Shown piece after piece: positions 24,395 to 34,697 of a stretch of 64,000 nucleotides of DNA. The notes beneath the pieces are model-generated. The model was given only the letters and a program-made list of their open reading frames with translations. It had not been told where the DNA came from and did no database searches. The DNA is from Panonychus citri (taxonomy: Eukaryota; Arthropoda; Arachnida; Trombidiformes; Tetranychidae): NCBI RefSeq assembly GCF_014898815.1, contig NW_026515536.1, positions 1 through 64,000 on the forward strand, written 5' to 3'. Every line of letters starts with the position of its first letter. Within the stretch, counting starts at the first letter, position 1. The translations under genes and the position numbers were made by a program.

Positions 24395-27300
24395 ATGATT
24401 TACTCAGTATCGATAGCATTGAGATTCGTCTTAATTGTTCAAACATCGGTTCTCATTGTTTTTGCAGGTGAATATTCAAGTTAAATTATCTGATTAACGC
24501 AACTAAATAAATATCAACTCAATTATATTTCAGAGCATCTTAATGATTTACCCTGGTCGGTCGATAAGGGTAATTGGATAATCGAAGCAAAATTGTATAA
24601 AGTAAGTGATACGATCCTTTTTGTTCCAATAGTTACCGAAAACTAATATACAATTCATCTAATTAGTCTTACAACGAGTTTTATGACATTCGTGAGTATA
24701 TTTACTCGAGTGATGTTGTTCGTGGTAAGATTGAAATTAGTCATTTATCTGGAAACGAAAAACTCGATATTTTTTATTCCAGTGGTTTCAAGTACGACAG
24801 AATAGTAATTCGAGGTAAGATTTTTTAATCTCAAGGTTAATTTGATTACATTTATTTACTTTTGATTTTCATCAATAGATAAACATTGTAGTCAATATAC
24901 TTTCAGCAGTTTTAGAAAAACTTGGAGTAGTGAATTATTTTCATCTAACTGGACACAACCAATACTTAATCATTTACTATTAACCGGACCTTCGATATTG
25001 TTCAGATTGTCCAATTCAAAATTGGTTTGGGTAAATATAATCGCTCTCATTGTGATCAGTTAAACAACGGATTTTGTAAATTTATTGTTGGCTAATTTAA
25101 ATAGACAAAAGAAACCGACGCTGAAATTAGAGTTTTTAGCTCACTCTGTAAGCTCATCGATTGGTGGTATAAATATAATGTCATATTATAAAGGTAAGAT
25201 CATCATGTATATCTATATTTTCTTTGTTATTAAAATCTAATTGTTATTGTATCAGGTCACGGAACAATCGTTTGGACCATTAAACACAGAGCGATTACAA
25301 TTTCAAGGATCTGACAATTCCTATCAGAGAGCTCAACGTGAAAATTTTATATCGATATTTATAAAGTTACGAAAACTGATGAACAGCTCGATAAAATTGT
25401 TACTGTAAGATTTTCAAAAATTTTCTTCATTCAAAACGTTGAATCTTTCACCTCTCTTTTCAGGTTACACCAGGATATGGTTGCTCTAGTTATTTGGTTA
25501 AGAAAGGCTCAAATCAGTGGATAAATCCACCTAACATGGTGATACTCATTACATTATATTTCAAAGGTTTATAATGAAGGTATCGAAAAGTCAATCACAC
25601 AGAATGAGGTAAGAAAAGAGTAAATATTTGTATTTGGGAGTTGTTATAATTTGCTAATTTACCAATCAATCCTTTAGGTACTCAATGACTAATAATTTGA
25701 ACATAGTAGCAAGACAATTAGTCAAAATATTACTGAGGCACTTTATGATTATACATTGGGGATCTATTATACTGAGAAGAAAAGGGTAAATGCTCAATAT
25801 TACCTATTGGGCCTGGAAGCCTAGGTTTAGATGAAAATAACAGACTATCGTCCGATTTAGTCTTGAATTATCATGATGTCGATAAATACAATTATGTTGG
25901 TAAAGTTTTCCTTGTAAGTATTGATGATAACGGTCAAGAAAAATTAAATGATCTAATCTCGTTGAATATATTTGCTTTGCAACAACAGAATTCTGAATCA
26001 GGTTATGAAGCTCATGTTTGGGAAACTACCCTCAATCATTATCAAATTGGAGGAAAAAGTTATAAAGTTGTCAACACTCAATATTTTGTTTCTTCGGTAA
26101 GTTTTCACCTATTAACAATCCAAAGCTTCAATTTATTCTACTGTATTTTCACAGCCTGATGCCGAACTTTTTAGAGACTTTGAACTCGTACGAACTACTC
26201 TGAATGGTTATAAGAAGTCATCAACCGTGAGTATTAACAAGCATATGATTCTTTAGCTTACTTGTTAGTAATATTGTTTATGTTTCAGGGTCAATATGAA
26301 TTAGTAGATTCTACGAGAATTGATTACTTTAATCTGGAAGCAAAAGCTCTGATGGTGACTTTGAGTAATCTGTTGATGCGTTTGAGTGATTGCTTTCCAA
26401 TCGAATCAAAGAAAACTTTTGCATTTCATTTAGAATGTGATAAATGTAAAGACGTTGATAAATGCCTCAAATTAGGAACAAGCAAATATCCGTTTTTTCT
26501 TAGTAGTACTCGAAATTTTTTTAGATCAAGAACAATTTCCGTTTCTCGACTAGCTGAAATTGATCTCATATTCCAAGATAAGAAGATGGTTATATTTATA
26601 ACCTTCTTAGACGTTCCGGATATTAAAGGTTAGTTTTTCTCTTTTTTTATTAAATTTCACTTTCGACTGATAAAATGTTCAATTCAATTTTATTTAAAAG
26701 TTGGTGTTCGTTCAGAAAACATTAAACTTTCTCAGAATACGATATCAAACGCACAGAAGAAAATTGAAGTTGAATCAGAATCTTATTGTCTTCGTGCACA
26801 AGCAATTCTCAATTATGAAGATCCTGAGTAAGTAAATGATAAATGATTAAATGATTTTCACTTCATTAACTGAATCAATTGTTACCATCAAAAGGGTCAT
26901 TCTTTATTGTGAAGACTCTGGATCTCGAATTTGTGGACGATTCATGAAAAAAGAAGATATCAAGAAGGATGAAGATAAGGGAATCAATTGTAAAGTATAT
27001 TACCCTTTAGTGGGGATTCGCACTTTGGCTCGACAAACTCCTCTGAATGAAGTGGAAGAATTTCTAAAGTCGACGCCTTTAAGGGTATCATATTATGACA
27101 GAGAGTTGGGGTCTTGTGATTTCAGATCATATCAAGTGACCGATGTAACTGATCAAAACTATCAGACTAAAGAGCCTTTCAAACAAGCTCTTGTGGGCGC
27201 TAAGTTCTCTCAGAATATCGTTGATGTCATTCAGGCTAAAGGAGTTTCCAATTTGGGTGATTGTTATCGTACCTGTGCTCATGGTGAAGATAATTTGTGT

Positions 27301-28219
27301 GAAACTTTCGTATTTTGTCAATATCCAGATTCAGTGTCTTGTCTCACATCCAATATTATTTTTTCCACAAATCTTGGAGTATCTACTGATTTAGTAGCTG
27401 ATCCCTCGTGTAAAATCTATTCTAAAAATAATCTATTGGATTACATCAAAATACCTTCGAGAAAGTTTACAAATCCAAGTTCTATCGCTATTGATGTTCA
27501 GGCTGAAGATTGTGCGACTGCATGTAGTTCTTCAAATGAGTGTCTCTCATTCCAGGAATGTGGATACTCATGTACTTTTGGTGGTTATTACACTGATTCA
27601 ATGTCAACAAAAAGCGATGATTGCAATATTTATATTCGTAAGTACAGTTTATGACCATCTATGTGAAAAGTTTATTCTAAATTGTTAACATCTCTTCTAA
27701 TAATATATTCTTCTAGCAAAAGTTTCACATAAATTCGCTTTCAATGGAAAGAGAATAATCTCTGACGTTTTCCACACCGAGATTAATCTAAATTTGGATC
27801 AATGTGCTGCTCTTTGTTATAGTTGGACAAATGCTGACGAATCTTGTAAATCGTTCAACTATTGTCCTCAAAATAATGCAACTTCCTCATGTAGTCTAAC
27901 TAAATATTCAATCAAAGATAAATCGATTAAAATCAGTGATTCAAATGTTTGCCAGAATTATGAGCTGAAACAAAAATCGAAAAAAGCTAAAAACGAAGAT
28001 CCAATCAAAACCACTGGAGGAATGAATGGAAAAACTGCTTTCGGCTTAATCATATTGTTTATGACGATTGGACTTTTAATTGGATTCGCTTTTCCTTTAT
28101 TCATTTATGGTAAATTGTCAACATCAATAACCCAAAGAATATCATCCACAGAACAAGCAATTAAATCATTCACATGGTCCAAACAAGTCGATGATGTCGA
28201 TGAAAAATCTGTAATCTGA
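24395..28219 (+). pseudogene. PAN/Apple-like membrane protein copy C, decayed in the middle
   Basis: Tandem duplicate of copy B with the same exon order and an identical-looking signal-peptide exon. Between about 25,100 and 26,400 it carries many 1-3 base deletions relative to B: exon 5 (AGAGTTTTTAGC for AGAGGATTTTTAGC), exon 6 (GGTCACGG for GGTCACACGG, then a short T-run), exon 8 (GAGAAGAAAAGG for GAGAAAGAAAAGG; a degraded exon start near 25,680) and exon 10 (GCAAAAGCTCTG). In contrast the exon carrying the first two Cys-rich modules (to 27637) and the last one with the third module and TM helix (27718-28219) are open and nearly identical to B. Either a pseudogene kept similar at its 3' half by conversion, or a badly assembled tandem copy. 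Confidence 0.65.
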
Positions 28220-28833
28220 TTCGATAAAGTAACTTGATCATATTCTTGTATTAAATTAAACAAGTTACTACATGTATTTGATTAATTGGGAGATGAAAGG
28301 ATTTAATGTAAATGAGAAATTGAGCAAATTAAACAAACAAGTGACAAGAACATATGAAGTTCAAGATATTGAATGAGTTATGGATAATTAATACATTTAA
28401 ATGTCAAATCGATTGGATAATTAAATGTTGACTAAATTAATCTAGACTAAATTATCAATTGGCGCAGATACAGTTAATACATCAACTATCTTGACAATTC
28501 AAATGTTTGTAAAAACTAATTAACAAGCTAAAAGCATAAAAGTGCAAAGATTAAAACTACAATTTAAATATGAAAAGATGGAAAGTCAATGAGATCTTAA
28601 ATAATTGTAAGAAATTCAATACAATTAAAATTGTAAATGATAAAAGGGTAAATAAAGTAACAGCTAATTGGAAGTTTACTGTTACTGTGAATAGTTGGCA
28701 GTTCAATTGGCGATTAAGTCAATTGATTTATCGAGGCCAATCATATACGTGAGTTGGATCAATCATCTTTGAATGTCGCTGTGGAAATAGAAAATAAAAA
28801 AGATTCATTAGTAATTATAGAGAGTGAAACAAT
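28220..28833. other. Convergent intergenic region between copy C and L2
   Basis: Holds the 3' ends of copy C (plus) and of the L2 constant exon (minus). AT-rich; a short open frame at 28570-28752 has no family signal. Nothing else seen. Confidence 0.45.
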
Positions 28834-30416
28834 TTAAAAATCAAATACATTTTCTGGTGGTGAATTCGAGTAAGCAACAGGTAATTGATTAGTATGGTCA
28901 AGGTTGATTGTTCCATGCATCAAAGGCTTATTATTGTCACCGTCGATGAATCGTCTCTCAGTCCCAAAGTTAGGAATCGATTTGTTTAGTTGGAGAGTTC
29001 CTGTAGCCAAAGCGAACTCAAAATTGGGCTTGGTTGCAGCGTCGAGTTGAACTTTTCTCACATAAACAAAAGCGAAAACAATGACAATGACAATAATGAC
29101 CACGGCGATGATGATTGATAAGATTGAGACAAAATCACGATAATCACCGAACTGACCACCACTAGATGGATCGAAAATTGAACCAACAGCATATGTTTCT
29201 CGGTGTATTCGTAAGGTTCGTGTTTTGATAATGTGACTTGGATCAGAAATGCCATTTTCGTTTGTAGCAGTTAGATAAATTGTGTAAACAGTGTCCGGAT
29301 TAAGAGATGTCAAAGTATATTGACCAGATTCTTTATTCTCGACAAAGAAGTCCATTTCCCGCCAAGTGACATCATCGCCTTCCTTGAAATGTAGATCAAG
29401 ATTCTGTATTTTAGATCCAGCCAAAGGAATTGAATATCCTAAAGTGATAGAGTCAATTGTCGCTGATGAAACAAATAGTCGAGGTGATGGTGGTACATCA
29501 CCAGCTAAAGTTTCAACGGTGACCTCTTGAGTTTCCGGTCCAGTTCCAGCAGAATTGTAGGCTTTCACAATGATTGAATATTTGGATCCTTTGAGCAGAG
29601 ATGACAAGAAATATTCATGATGAGAAGCATTTGATTGGATCATTGATACCGTTCGAAATGAATGTGGAGTCTTGTAATTATCAAATAGTCGATATCCAAC
29701 GTAAAATCCAAGCAATTTACCATTCCAAGTATTTCTTAAAGGTGATCGCCAGGCTATTCGAGCTGTTGTTGGTCCTCTTGAAATGACATGAAGATCAACT
29801 GGAGCTCCAGTGGGCTCTTCTTCACCGGTGATGAATGTCACTTTAGCCGATGCTGGTCCTAATCCAACTTCATTGACTGCAATTATTGAAGCCTCGTAAT
29901 GACTTCCTGGTTCAAGATCTTTAACCAGGTGAACTGATAGAGATGATGAAACATTGACTTCATTGAGACGATCGTTAACACCGGTTGATGAAACTTTCCA
30001 ATATCTAATCAAATAGCTGAGAATTGATGTTTTACTATCCAATGGTTTAGACCAAGAAACTCGAACAGTTCGAGACCAAACTTGTTGAACAGCAAAATTC
30101 GTAGGTGCAGGTGGAGGTTCAATTATGGTTACTCGAATTTTCCTCTCATCTTTTCCAAACGAATTTTCAGCAAAACAATGGTAAAGTCCATCATCTTTCA
30201 CATCAGCTGATGAAACGGTCATGATACTTTTAGTTCCTTCTTTATTTGGAGCATCGGTGATTGAATATCTCGAGGGATCGACTTTATCAATTGGAGTTGA
30301 ATCTTTGAACCATTTGATTGTCACTGGTTGATCTCCATCGGCTGAACAAGTTAATTCCAAGAGATTTCCCTTTTTCGCCGAAATTGCAACATTTTTCTCC
30401 TTGAATTCAGCGGGAA
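28834..30416 (-). CDS. sDscam locus L2 constant exon: Ig3, FNIII x3, TM, cytoplasmic tail
   Basis: Acceptor GTTGACAG ends at 30417; the exon opens in phase 1 with VPAEFKEKN, so the Met at 30426 is intronic. About 527 residues: Ig3 (LELTCSADG, DDGLYHCFAENSFG), three FNIII domains, linker, TM helix (SIIIAVVIIVIVIVFAFVYV) and a tail ending PENVFDF. Same architecture as the L1 exon, with conserved blocks such as GEEEPTGAPVDL and KAYNSAGTGPE, but many substitutions and a different C-terminus and tail length. By family knowledge a homophilic or pattern-binding surface receptor; the signalling partners of the tail are unknown. It receives cassettes v1-v10 upstream. Confidence 0.88.
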
Positions 30417-30499
30417 CTGTCAACAATTAAGAAAAATTAATATTAGAACCCAGAAAAGTAATTATAAAGTATATTAAACAATGAACAATAGTAATTAAA

Positions 30500-30517
30500 C
30501 TTGAAAGAGGCGCTTTT
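30500..30517 (-). promoter_or_regulatory. Inverted copy of the cassette motif, before the L2 constant exon
   Basis: Minus-strand AAAAGCGCCTCTTTCAAG, 83 nt upstream of the constant acceptor. It matches the plus-strand cassette motif at all positions except the two or three variable middle bases, so it is fully complementary to cassette transcripts in the 9-bp GGCGCUUUU arm and the 7-bp CUUGAAA arm. Confidence 0.8.
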
Positions 30518-30598
30518 CATGAAAATCAATTTGTAAAATATAAAAAAAAGTATAAAATTAGTTTTGTCTTTGATTAATCTGAAAGAAACAAGAATTAC

Positions 30599-31339
30599 CA
30601 ACAACATTAATTGTGATTAATTTAATCAAAGGAGAACCATTATCGTTCTCAGCTTTGCATTCATATTTCCCTGAATTGGATAAAGAGATTGGATTAAAAG
30701 TTAAAGAGGAAGAATAATAATCAGAGGTAATTAAAAGTTCATCAAGATTATTTTTAAATCTCCAGCTGATTTTAGGAATCGGATAACCAAAAGCTGAACA
30801 TGAAATGTTTACTTTCTGTCCAGAGACAAGATCAGCATCTTGAGGCTCATGAACCCAATCAACTGGAACTGTTGACACAAAAGGAAAAACAACAATTAGA
30901 ACAATTTAATTAAACTGATTATGATGATCAACCTTTCATCAAAAGAGTCGAAGTGAATGAATCAGTTCCAATGTGATTACGAGCAAGACAAGTATAATTT
31001 CCGATGTGATCTCTTTTCAGATTTCTCAGTTCCAATAATGAGCCCATATCATGATTACGAATAACATTATCACGATTCTGATTGATTGATTGTCCATCTT
31101 TTAACCATTCAAAGTGAATTGGTTTTTCTCCTTCCAAAGCGTAACAATAAGTTGCTAAAAGAGGTTGATTAATTGGAATCTCAGCTGGAAAGGTGAAAGG
31201 CTGAATTTTAGGTTGACCTGTAAGGGCAAAAGTGATAAAAAAAAAGATTAGAATTTGTCTCATTCCAAATACATTCATACACACCTGATGCATTTACACT
31301 GTAAATGAAGATGAATTGTAGTAAAATGATGGTTAACAT
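30599..31339 (-). CDS. L2 cassette v1 (proximal): signal peptide, Ig1, unsplit Ig2
   Basis: Exons 31339-31285 (MLTIILLQFIFIYSVNAS), 31217-30933 (Ig1, ATYCYALEGEKPIHFEWLKDG...NYTCLARNHIG) and 30868-30599 (complete Ig2 in one exon, NISCSAFGYPIPKISWRF...YECKAENDNG). Shares with L1 v1 the uninterrupted Ig2 and the PKIQPFTFP start, but is well diverged from it, so these two are old orthologous positions rather than recent copies. All frames open. Confidence 0.82.
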
Positions 31340-31453
31340 TTTATCAACTGAATGAGATAATTATTGTAATCGATCGGGTCGAAGTGTCAACAAACTCGAT
31401 ACAAATCAACACTCGTTAAATGGACTTTGTGATGAAATTTAAAAATACATTTC

Positions 31454-31475
31454 GAACCGCCTTTTTTAAAACTCG
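31454..31475 (+). promoter_or_regulatory. Variant boundary motif upstream of L2 v1
   Basis: GAACCGCCTTTTTTAAAACT, 115-136 bp before the v1 ATG; shares GAACCGC, TTTT and ACTCG with the element before L1 v1 (7470-7490). Weak call. Confidence 0.35.
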
Positions 31476-31565
31476 AAACAAACACCAAGTTTGACTTATT
31501 AATCTAATTTTTTACAATCTAAATCAATCTATTGTCATTTTCAGATTGATTAAGTTGATACTCAC

Positions 31566-32365
31566 CAGAAACAAGAACCATGATTGACTTGACAATTGAT
31601 CCTAACTGATTGGTGGCAATACATTCATATGAACCTTCATCTCGTTTGTTTACGTTTTTTAAGGATAATTTTGATCCGATTGGTGGTGATTCCTTTGATC
31701 TAACTGGATTAAAAAAAAGGTAATAGATTGAAATGATTACTAATTACAACTTTCATTCAATTACTTTGTCCATCCTTTTTGGTCCATTTGATTAGAGGAG
31801 TTGGAAAACCTTCAGCTGAACATTGTAATTCAATGTCAGAACCAGAACGAGCTTTGTAATCAGATGAGGTATTAACCCAGATTGGTGGTCCTGTTTACAG
31901 TTCAATTAATTTAAAAGTTAATCAATTATCGTTAAGATGGCAGTGGCAAAAATCACCTTTGATATTCAATTGTGCAGTAAATGAATCTTCACCAAAAGGG
32001 TTACTAGCAACACAGGTATAATTGGCTGAATGTTTTGGTGACACTGATTGTATGACAAGTCCAAGTGCATTAGAAACTGGTTCAACAGTTAAAGTTATTC
32101 CATCATTTGAATTAATCAGTTGATTATTACGAAACCATTGATACTTGATTGGTGGTGTACCGATTTCGGTTAAGCAATAAACGAGTGTGGTACGGCCGAT
32201 AACAGGATTGGGTGGAAATGTAAAAGGACTGATCTTTGGAGCATCTGTAAGGTCAATAGAATTGAATTAGATTTGAATAGATACAACAAAATGAATTTTC
32301 TATTTACCTTGACAGGCGATTGAAAAGTAACTTGCAAAAATAACCAGCAGTTGATATTTCAGCAT
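31566..32365 (-). CDS. L2 cassette v2: signal peptide, Ig1, split Ig2
   Basis: Exons 32365-32308 (MLKYQLLVIFASYFSIACQ), 32244-31957 (Ig1, DAPKISPFTFPPNPVIGRTTLVYC...NYTCVASNPFG), 31890-31765 (Ig2a) and 31703-31566 (Ig2b, RDEGSYECIATNQLG). Counterpart of L1 v2 but with all exons open. Ig2b is shorter than in distal cassettes and lacks the NLWSEF motif. A canonical motif lies 142 bp upstream, apparently inherited when the DNA equivalent to L1 v3 was lost. Confidence 0.8.
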
Positions 32366-32506
32366 AATTAAGTAGAGAGGTGACTGTCCAAAGGGAATCA
32401 AAAATACCCAGAAATTTTATCCAAATAAGTGTAAAGGTTAGAGACCAAAACCTTTGACTCTTTGTAAACAGAAAAATAAACTTGATTTTGTCAAAATAAT
32501 CTTGAT

Positions 32507-32525
32507 AAAAGCGCCATTTTTCAAG
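32507..32525 (+). promoter_or_regulatory. Boundary motif before L2 v2
   Basis: AAAAGCGCCATTTTTCAAG; 24 nt past the v3 Ig2b donor and 142 bp before the v2 ATG. The flank matches L1 9540-9620. Confidence 0.75.
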
Positions 32526-32549
32526 TATCTAAAGATTAACAAAGTTTAC

Positions 32550-33381
32550 CATCAATTGAGATTGAAAATTCGTGTCTTAAATCAGGTTCAATTCCGTTGC
32601 TTATGTAACAAGCATATTGACCTGAGTGGTTCGAATAACCTTTTCTGATTATTAATTCATCAGAATTTGATTCTATTGTTGATTCATGTTTATCAATTGG
32701 AGTCCAAAGGGATTCTAAACATGGAAGAGAAAAAAGAAAACAAATGAATGAGAAATGTTTGAATGAAGAAAATGAAACAATAATAATAACCTTTGTATCT
32801 TTGCCAAATAACTTTAGGTCTTGGAAAACCAAGAGCTGAACATTTGACCGAAACACTATCACCCATGTGAATTTTTATATTTTCGGGTTTTTCTTTCCAA
32901 AAGGGTGGCCCTTGACACAATAGAATAGCACAAAAAAAGTTAAACATTTCGTATGTAAATGTAACATTAACTGTCTTGTCTCTTTGTACCTTCAATGTTC
33001 AACTCGATTGAAAACTCATCCCAACCAAATCTATTGGAGATTCTACAAGTATAATTTCCTGAATGATTTGAAGAAATTGAATCGATAAACAAAGTTGACA
33101 TATCTTCATTTTCTCTGATCCTAATTGGTGACATTTCCTTGATTTCTTTTCCATCTTTGAACCAGATAAAAGACAAAGGCAATGATCCTGAAAGAGCTTG
33201 ACAAGCGAATGATGTTTTTCCTCCAACCACTGGTTTAATCAATGCAGCAAATGGATTCACTTTTGGACCTAAATCATAACATAAACATTAATTAGTATCA
33301 AATATTTCACACCAACAACTTACTTTCCTGAGCATCGGTCACACAAAACCCGATTATCAAAACGATGGTTAAAGTTATCAT
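32550..33381 (-). CDS. L2 cassette v3: hybrid signal peptide with Ig1 and split Ig2
   Basis: Exons 33381-33324 (MITLTIVLIIGFCVTDAQE), 33268-32990 (Ig1, SFACQALSGSLPLSFIWFKDG), 32910-32791 (Ig2a, GPPFWKEKPENIKIH) and 32714-32550 (Ig2b, HSGQYACYISNGIEPDLRHEF). The Ig exons are near-identical to L1 v4, but the signal-peptide exon and upstream flank (about 33270-33516) match L1 v6. The junction falls in or near the intron between leader and Ig1. All frames open, so the recombinant is probably usable. Confidence 0.85.
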
Positions 33382-33497
33382 ATCTGAAGTTCTGTATTGT
33401 TGATAAATTGTTACAAATGTAAACAATTTAAAGCAAATGTTGTTGTTTTGACAATAAGTTGGTTAGATGAATAGTTTTTGAATAACTAATAAGACAA

Positions 33498-33516
33498 GAA
33501 AGCGCCAATTTTCAAG
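33498..33516 (+). promoter_or_regulatory. Boundary motif before L2 v3
   Basis: GAAAGCGCCAATTTTCAAG; 117 bp before the v3 ATG. On its upstream side lies the relic Ig2b piece rather than a full cassette. Confidence 0.75.
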
Positions 33517-33688
33517 CAAATATTATAAATATTGATAGAAATCTCGAATCCAGACCAAAGTTGAGATGAGACTTCATTGGTAACTGAACAACGATTCACG
33601 ATCTGATACCAATTCTTTATAAATTTTTGTCTTCACAGTAACAAAGACTTTTGATTAGTTTCTTAAGCTAGAAAATGAAAAAGATACA
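33517..33688 (-). pseudogene. Relic cassette: partial Ig2b only
   Basis: Between two boundary motifs only about 170 bp remain. On the minus strand they encode CSVTNEVSSQLWSGFEISI, the C-terminal half of an Ig2b exon (compare CSVTNGVEPNLWSEFEI), without a recognisable Ig2a, Ig1 or leader and without a clear donor. A cassette reduced by deletion to its last fragment. Confidence 0.65.
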
Positions 33689-33707
33689 ACAAGCGCCAGT
33701 TTTCAAG
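33689..33707 (+). promoter_or_regulatory. Boundary motif upstream of the relic cassette
   Basis: ACAAGCGCCAGTTTTCAAG; 23 nt past the v4 Ig2b donor. First bases differ (ACAAG for AAAAG). No leader exon follows directly. Confidence 0.7.
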
Positions 33708-33730
33708 CATCAAATAAGTGAATAGATTAC

Positions 33731-34550
33731 CGGTGATTGATAATTGAAACTCTTTCCAAAGATTCGGTTCAATATTATTCGAGACTGAACAACCAAACTT
33801 TCCAGCATGTTGTCGATTTGTTTTCGTAATAATCAGTTGATTCCCAGTGATTTTATAATCTGATAATCTCGACTGTTCTATACCAATCCAATTATTTCCT
33901 AGAAATTAGAGATATGATCAGTCAATTCAGCCTTAGAGCCCAAGTAATATCCAAACCTTGATGAACTTTCCACTGACTCATTGGAATAGGATAACCAGAG
34001 GCAACACAATTGATTGATAATTTTTCACCCACTTTTGCTTTAATATCTTCAGGTTTAATCAACCATTGAGGTGGACCTTTAGAGAAAACAATTAGATAAC
34101 TATTAATATTATGATAGGATGTTACAATAGAAATCAATATAATACCTTCAATGATCAATTGAGTTGAGTATGAATCTTGACCATATCTATTGGATATTAT
34201 ACAAGAATAGTTTCCTGAATGAGATGATGTGATTGAATCAATTATAAGAATAGAAGATTCATCAATTGTTTTGATCTTAATCGAATTGGAATCAGAGATT
34301 TCCTTTCCATCTTTAAGCCAACTAATTTCGAGTGGTGGAGATCCAAATAAACTTTGACAAGATAATGAGGTTTTCCCACCGACCACAGGCTTTATCGATG
34401 ATGTAAATGGATTCACTTTTGGACCTGAATAAGAGAAAAAGAGAAGATTAATTAATAACATAATTACTGTGGATAAGCAATTTACTTACTTTCCTGAGCG
34501 TAAACCCATTCGACAAAAGTGAATAAAATCAAATAACTTTTGGAAAACAT
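33731..34550 (-). CDS. L2 cassette v4: signal peptide, Ig1, split Ig2
   Basis: Exons 34550-34490 (MFSKSYLILFTFVEWVYAQE), 34424-34146 (Ig1, SLSCQSLFGSPPLEISWLKDG...NYSCIISNRYG), 34076-33957 (Ig2a, GPPQWLIKPEDIKAKVG) and 33898-33731 (Ig2b, HAGKFGCSVSNNIEPNLWKEF). Leader and upstream flank are close to v5 of both loci, whereas Ig2 is distinct. The Ig1-Ig2a intron happens to be open in frame, so one long ORF spans both exons; splice sites at 34146 and 34076 are nevertheless good. All frames open. Confidence 0.83.
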
Positions 34551-34646
34551 CGTCACAATGATCAGACAAATGATTCGAAATTTGAGCACAAAAACACAAA
34601 AGAGTCTAAAAGGTAAACAGTTGATTATAAACTAGAAAATAACAAG

Positions 34647-34665
34647 AAAAGCGCCAACTTTCAAG
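34647..34665 (+). promoter_or_regulatory. Boundary motif before L2 v4
   Basis: AAAAGCGCCAACTTTCAAG; 32 nt past the v5 Ig2b donor and 97 bp before the v4 ATG. Confidence 0.75.
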
Positions 34666-34697
34666 AGAAAATGTTTCTTTTTGAATAATGGATTTAC

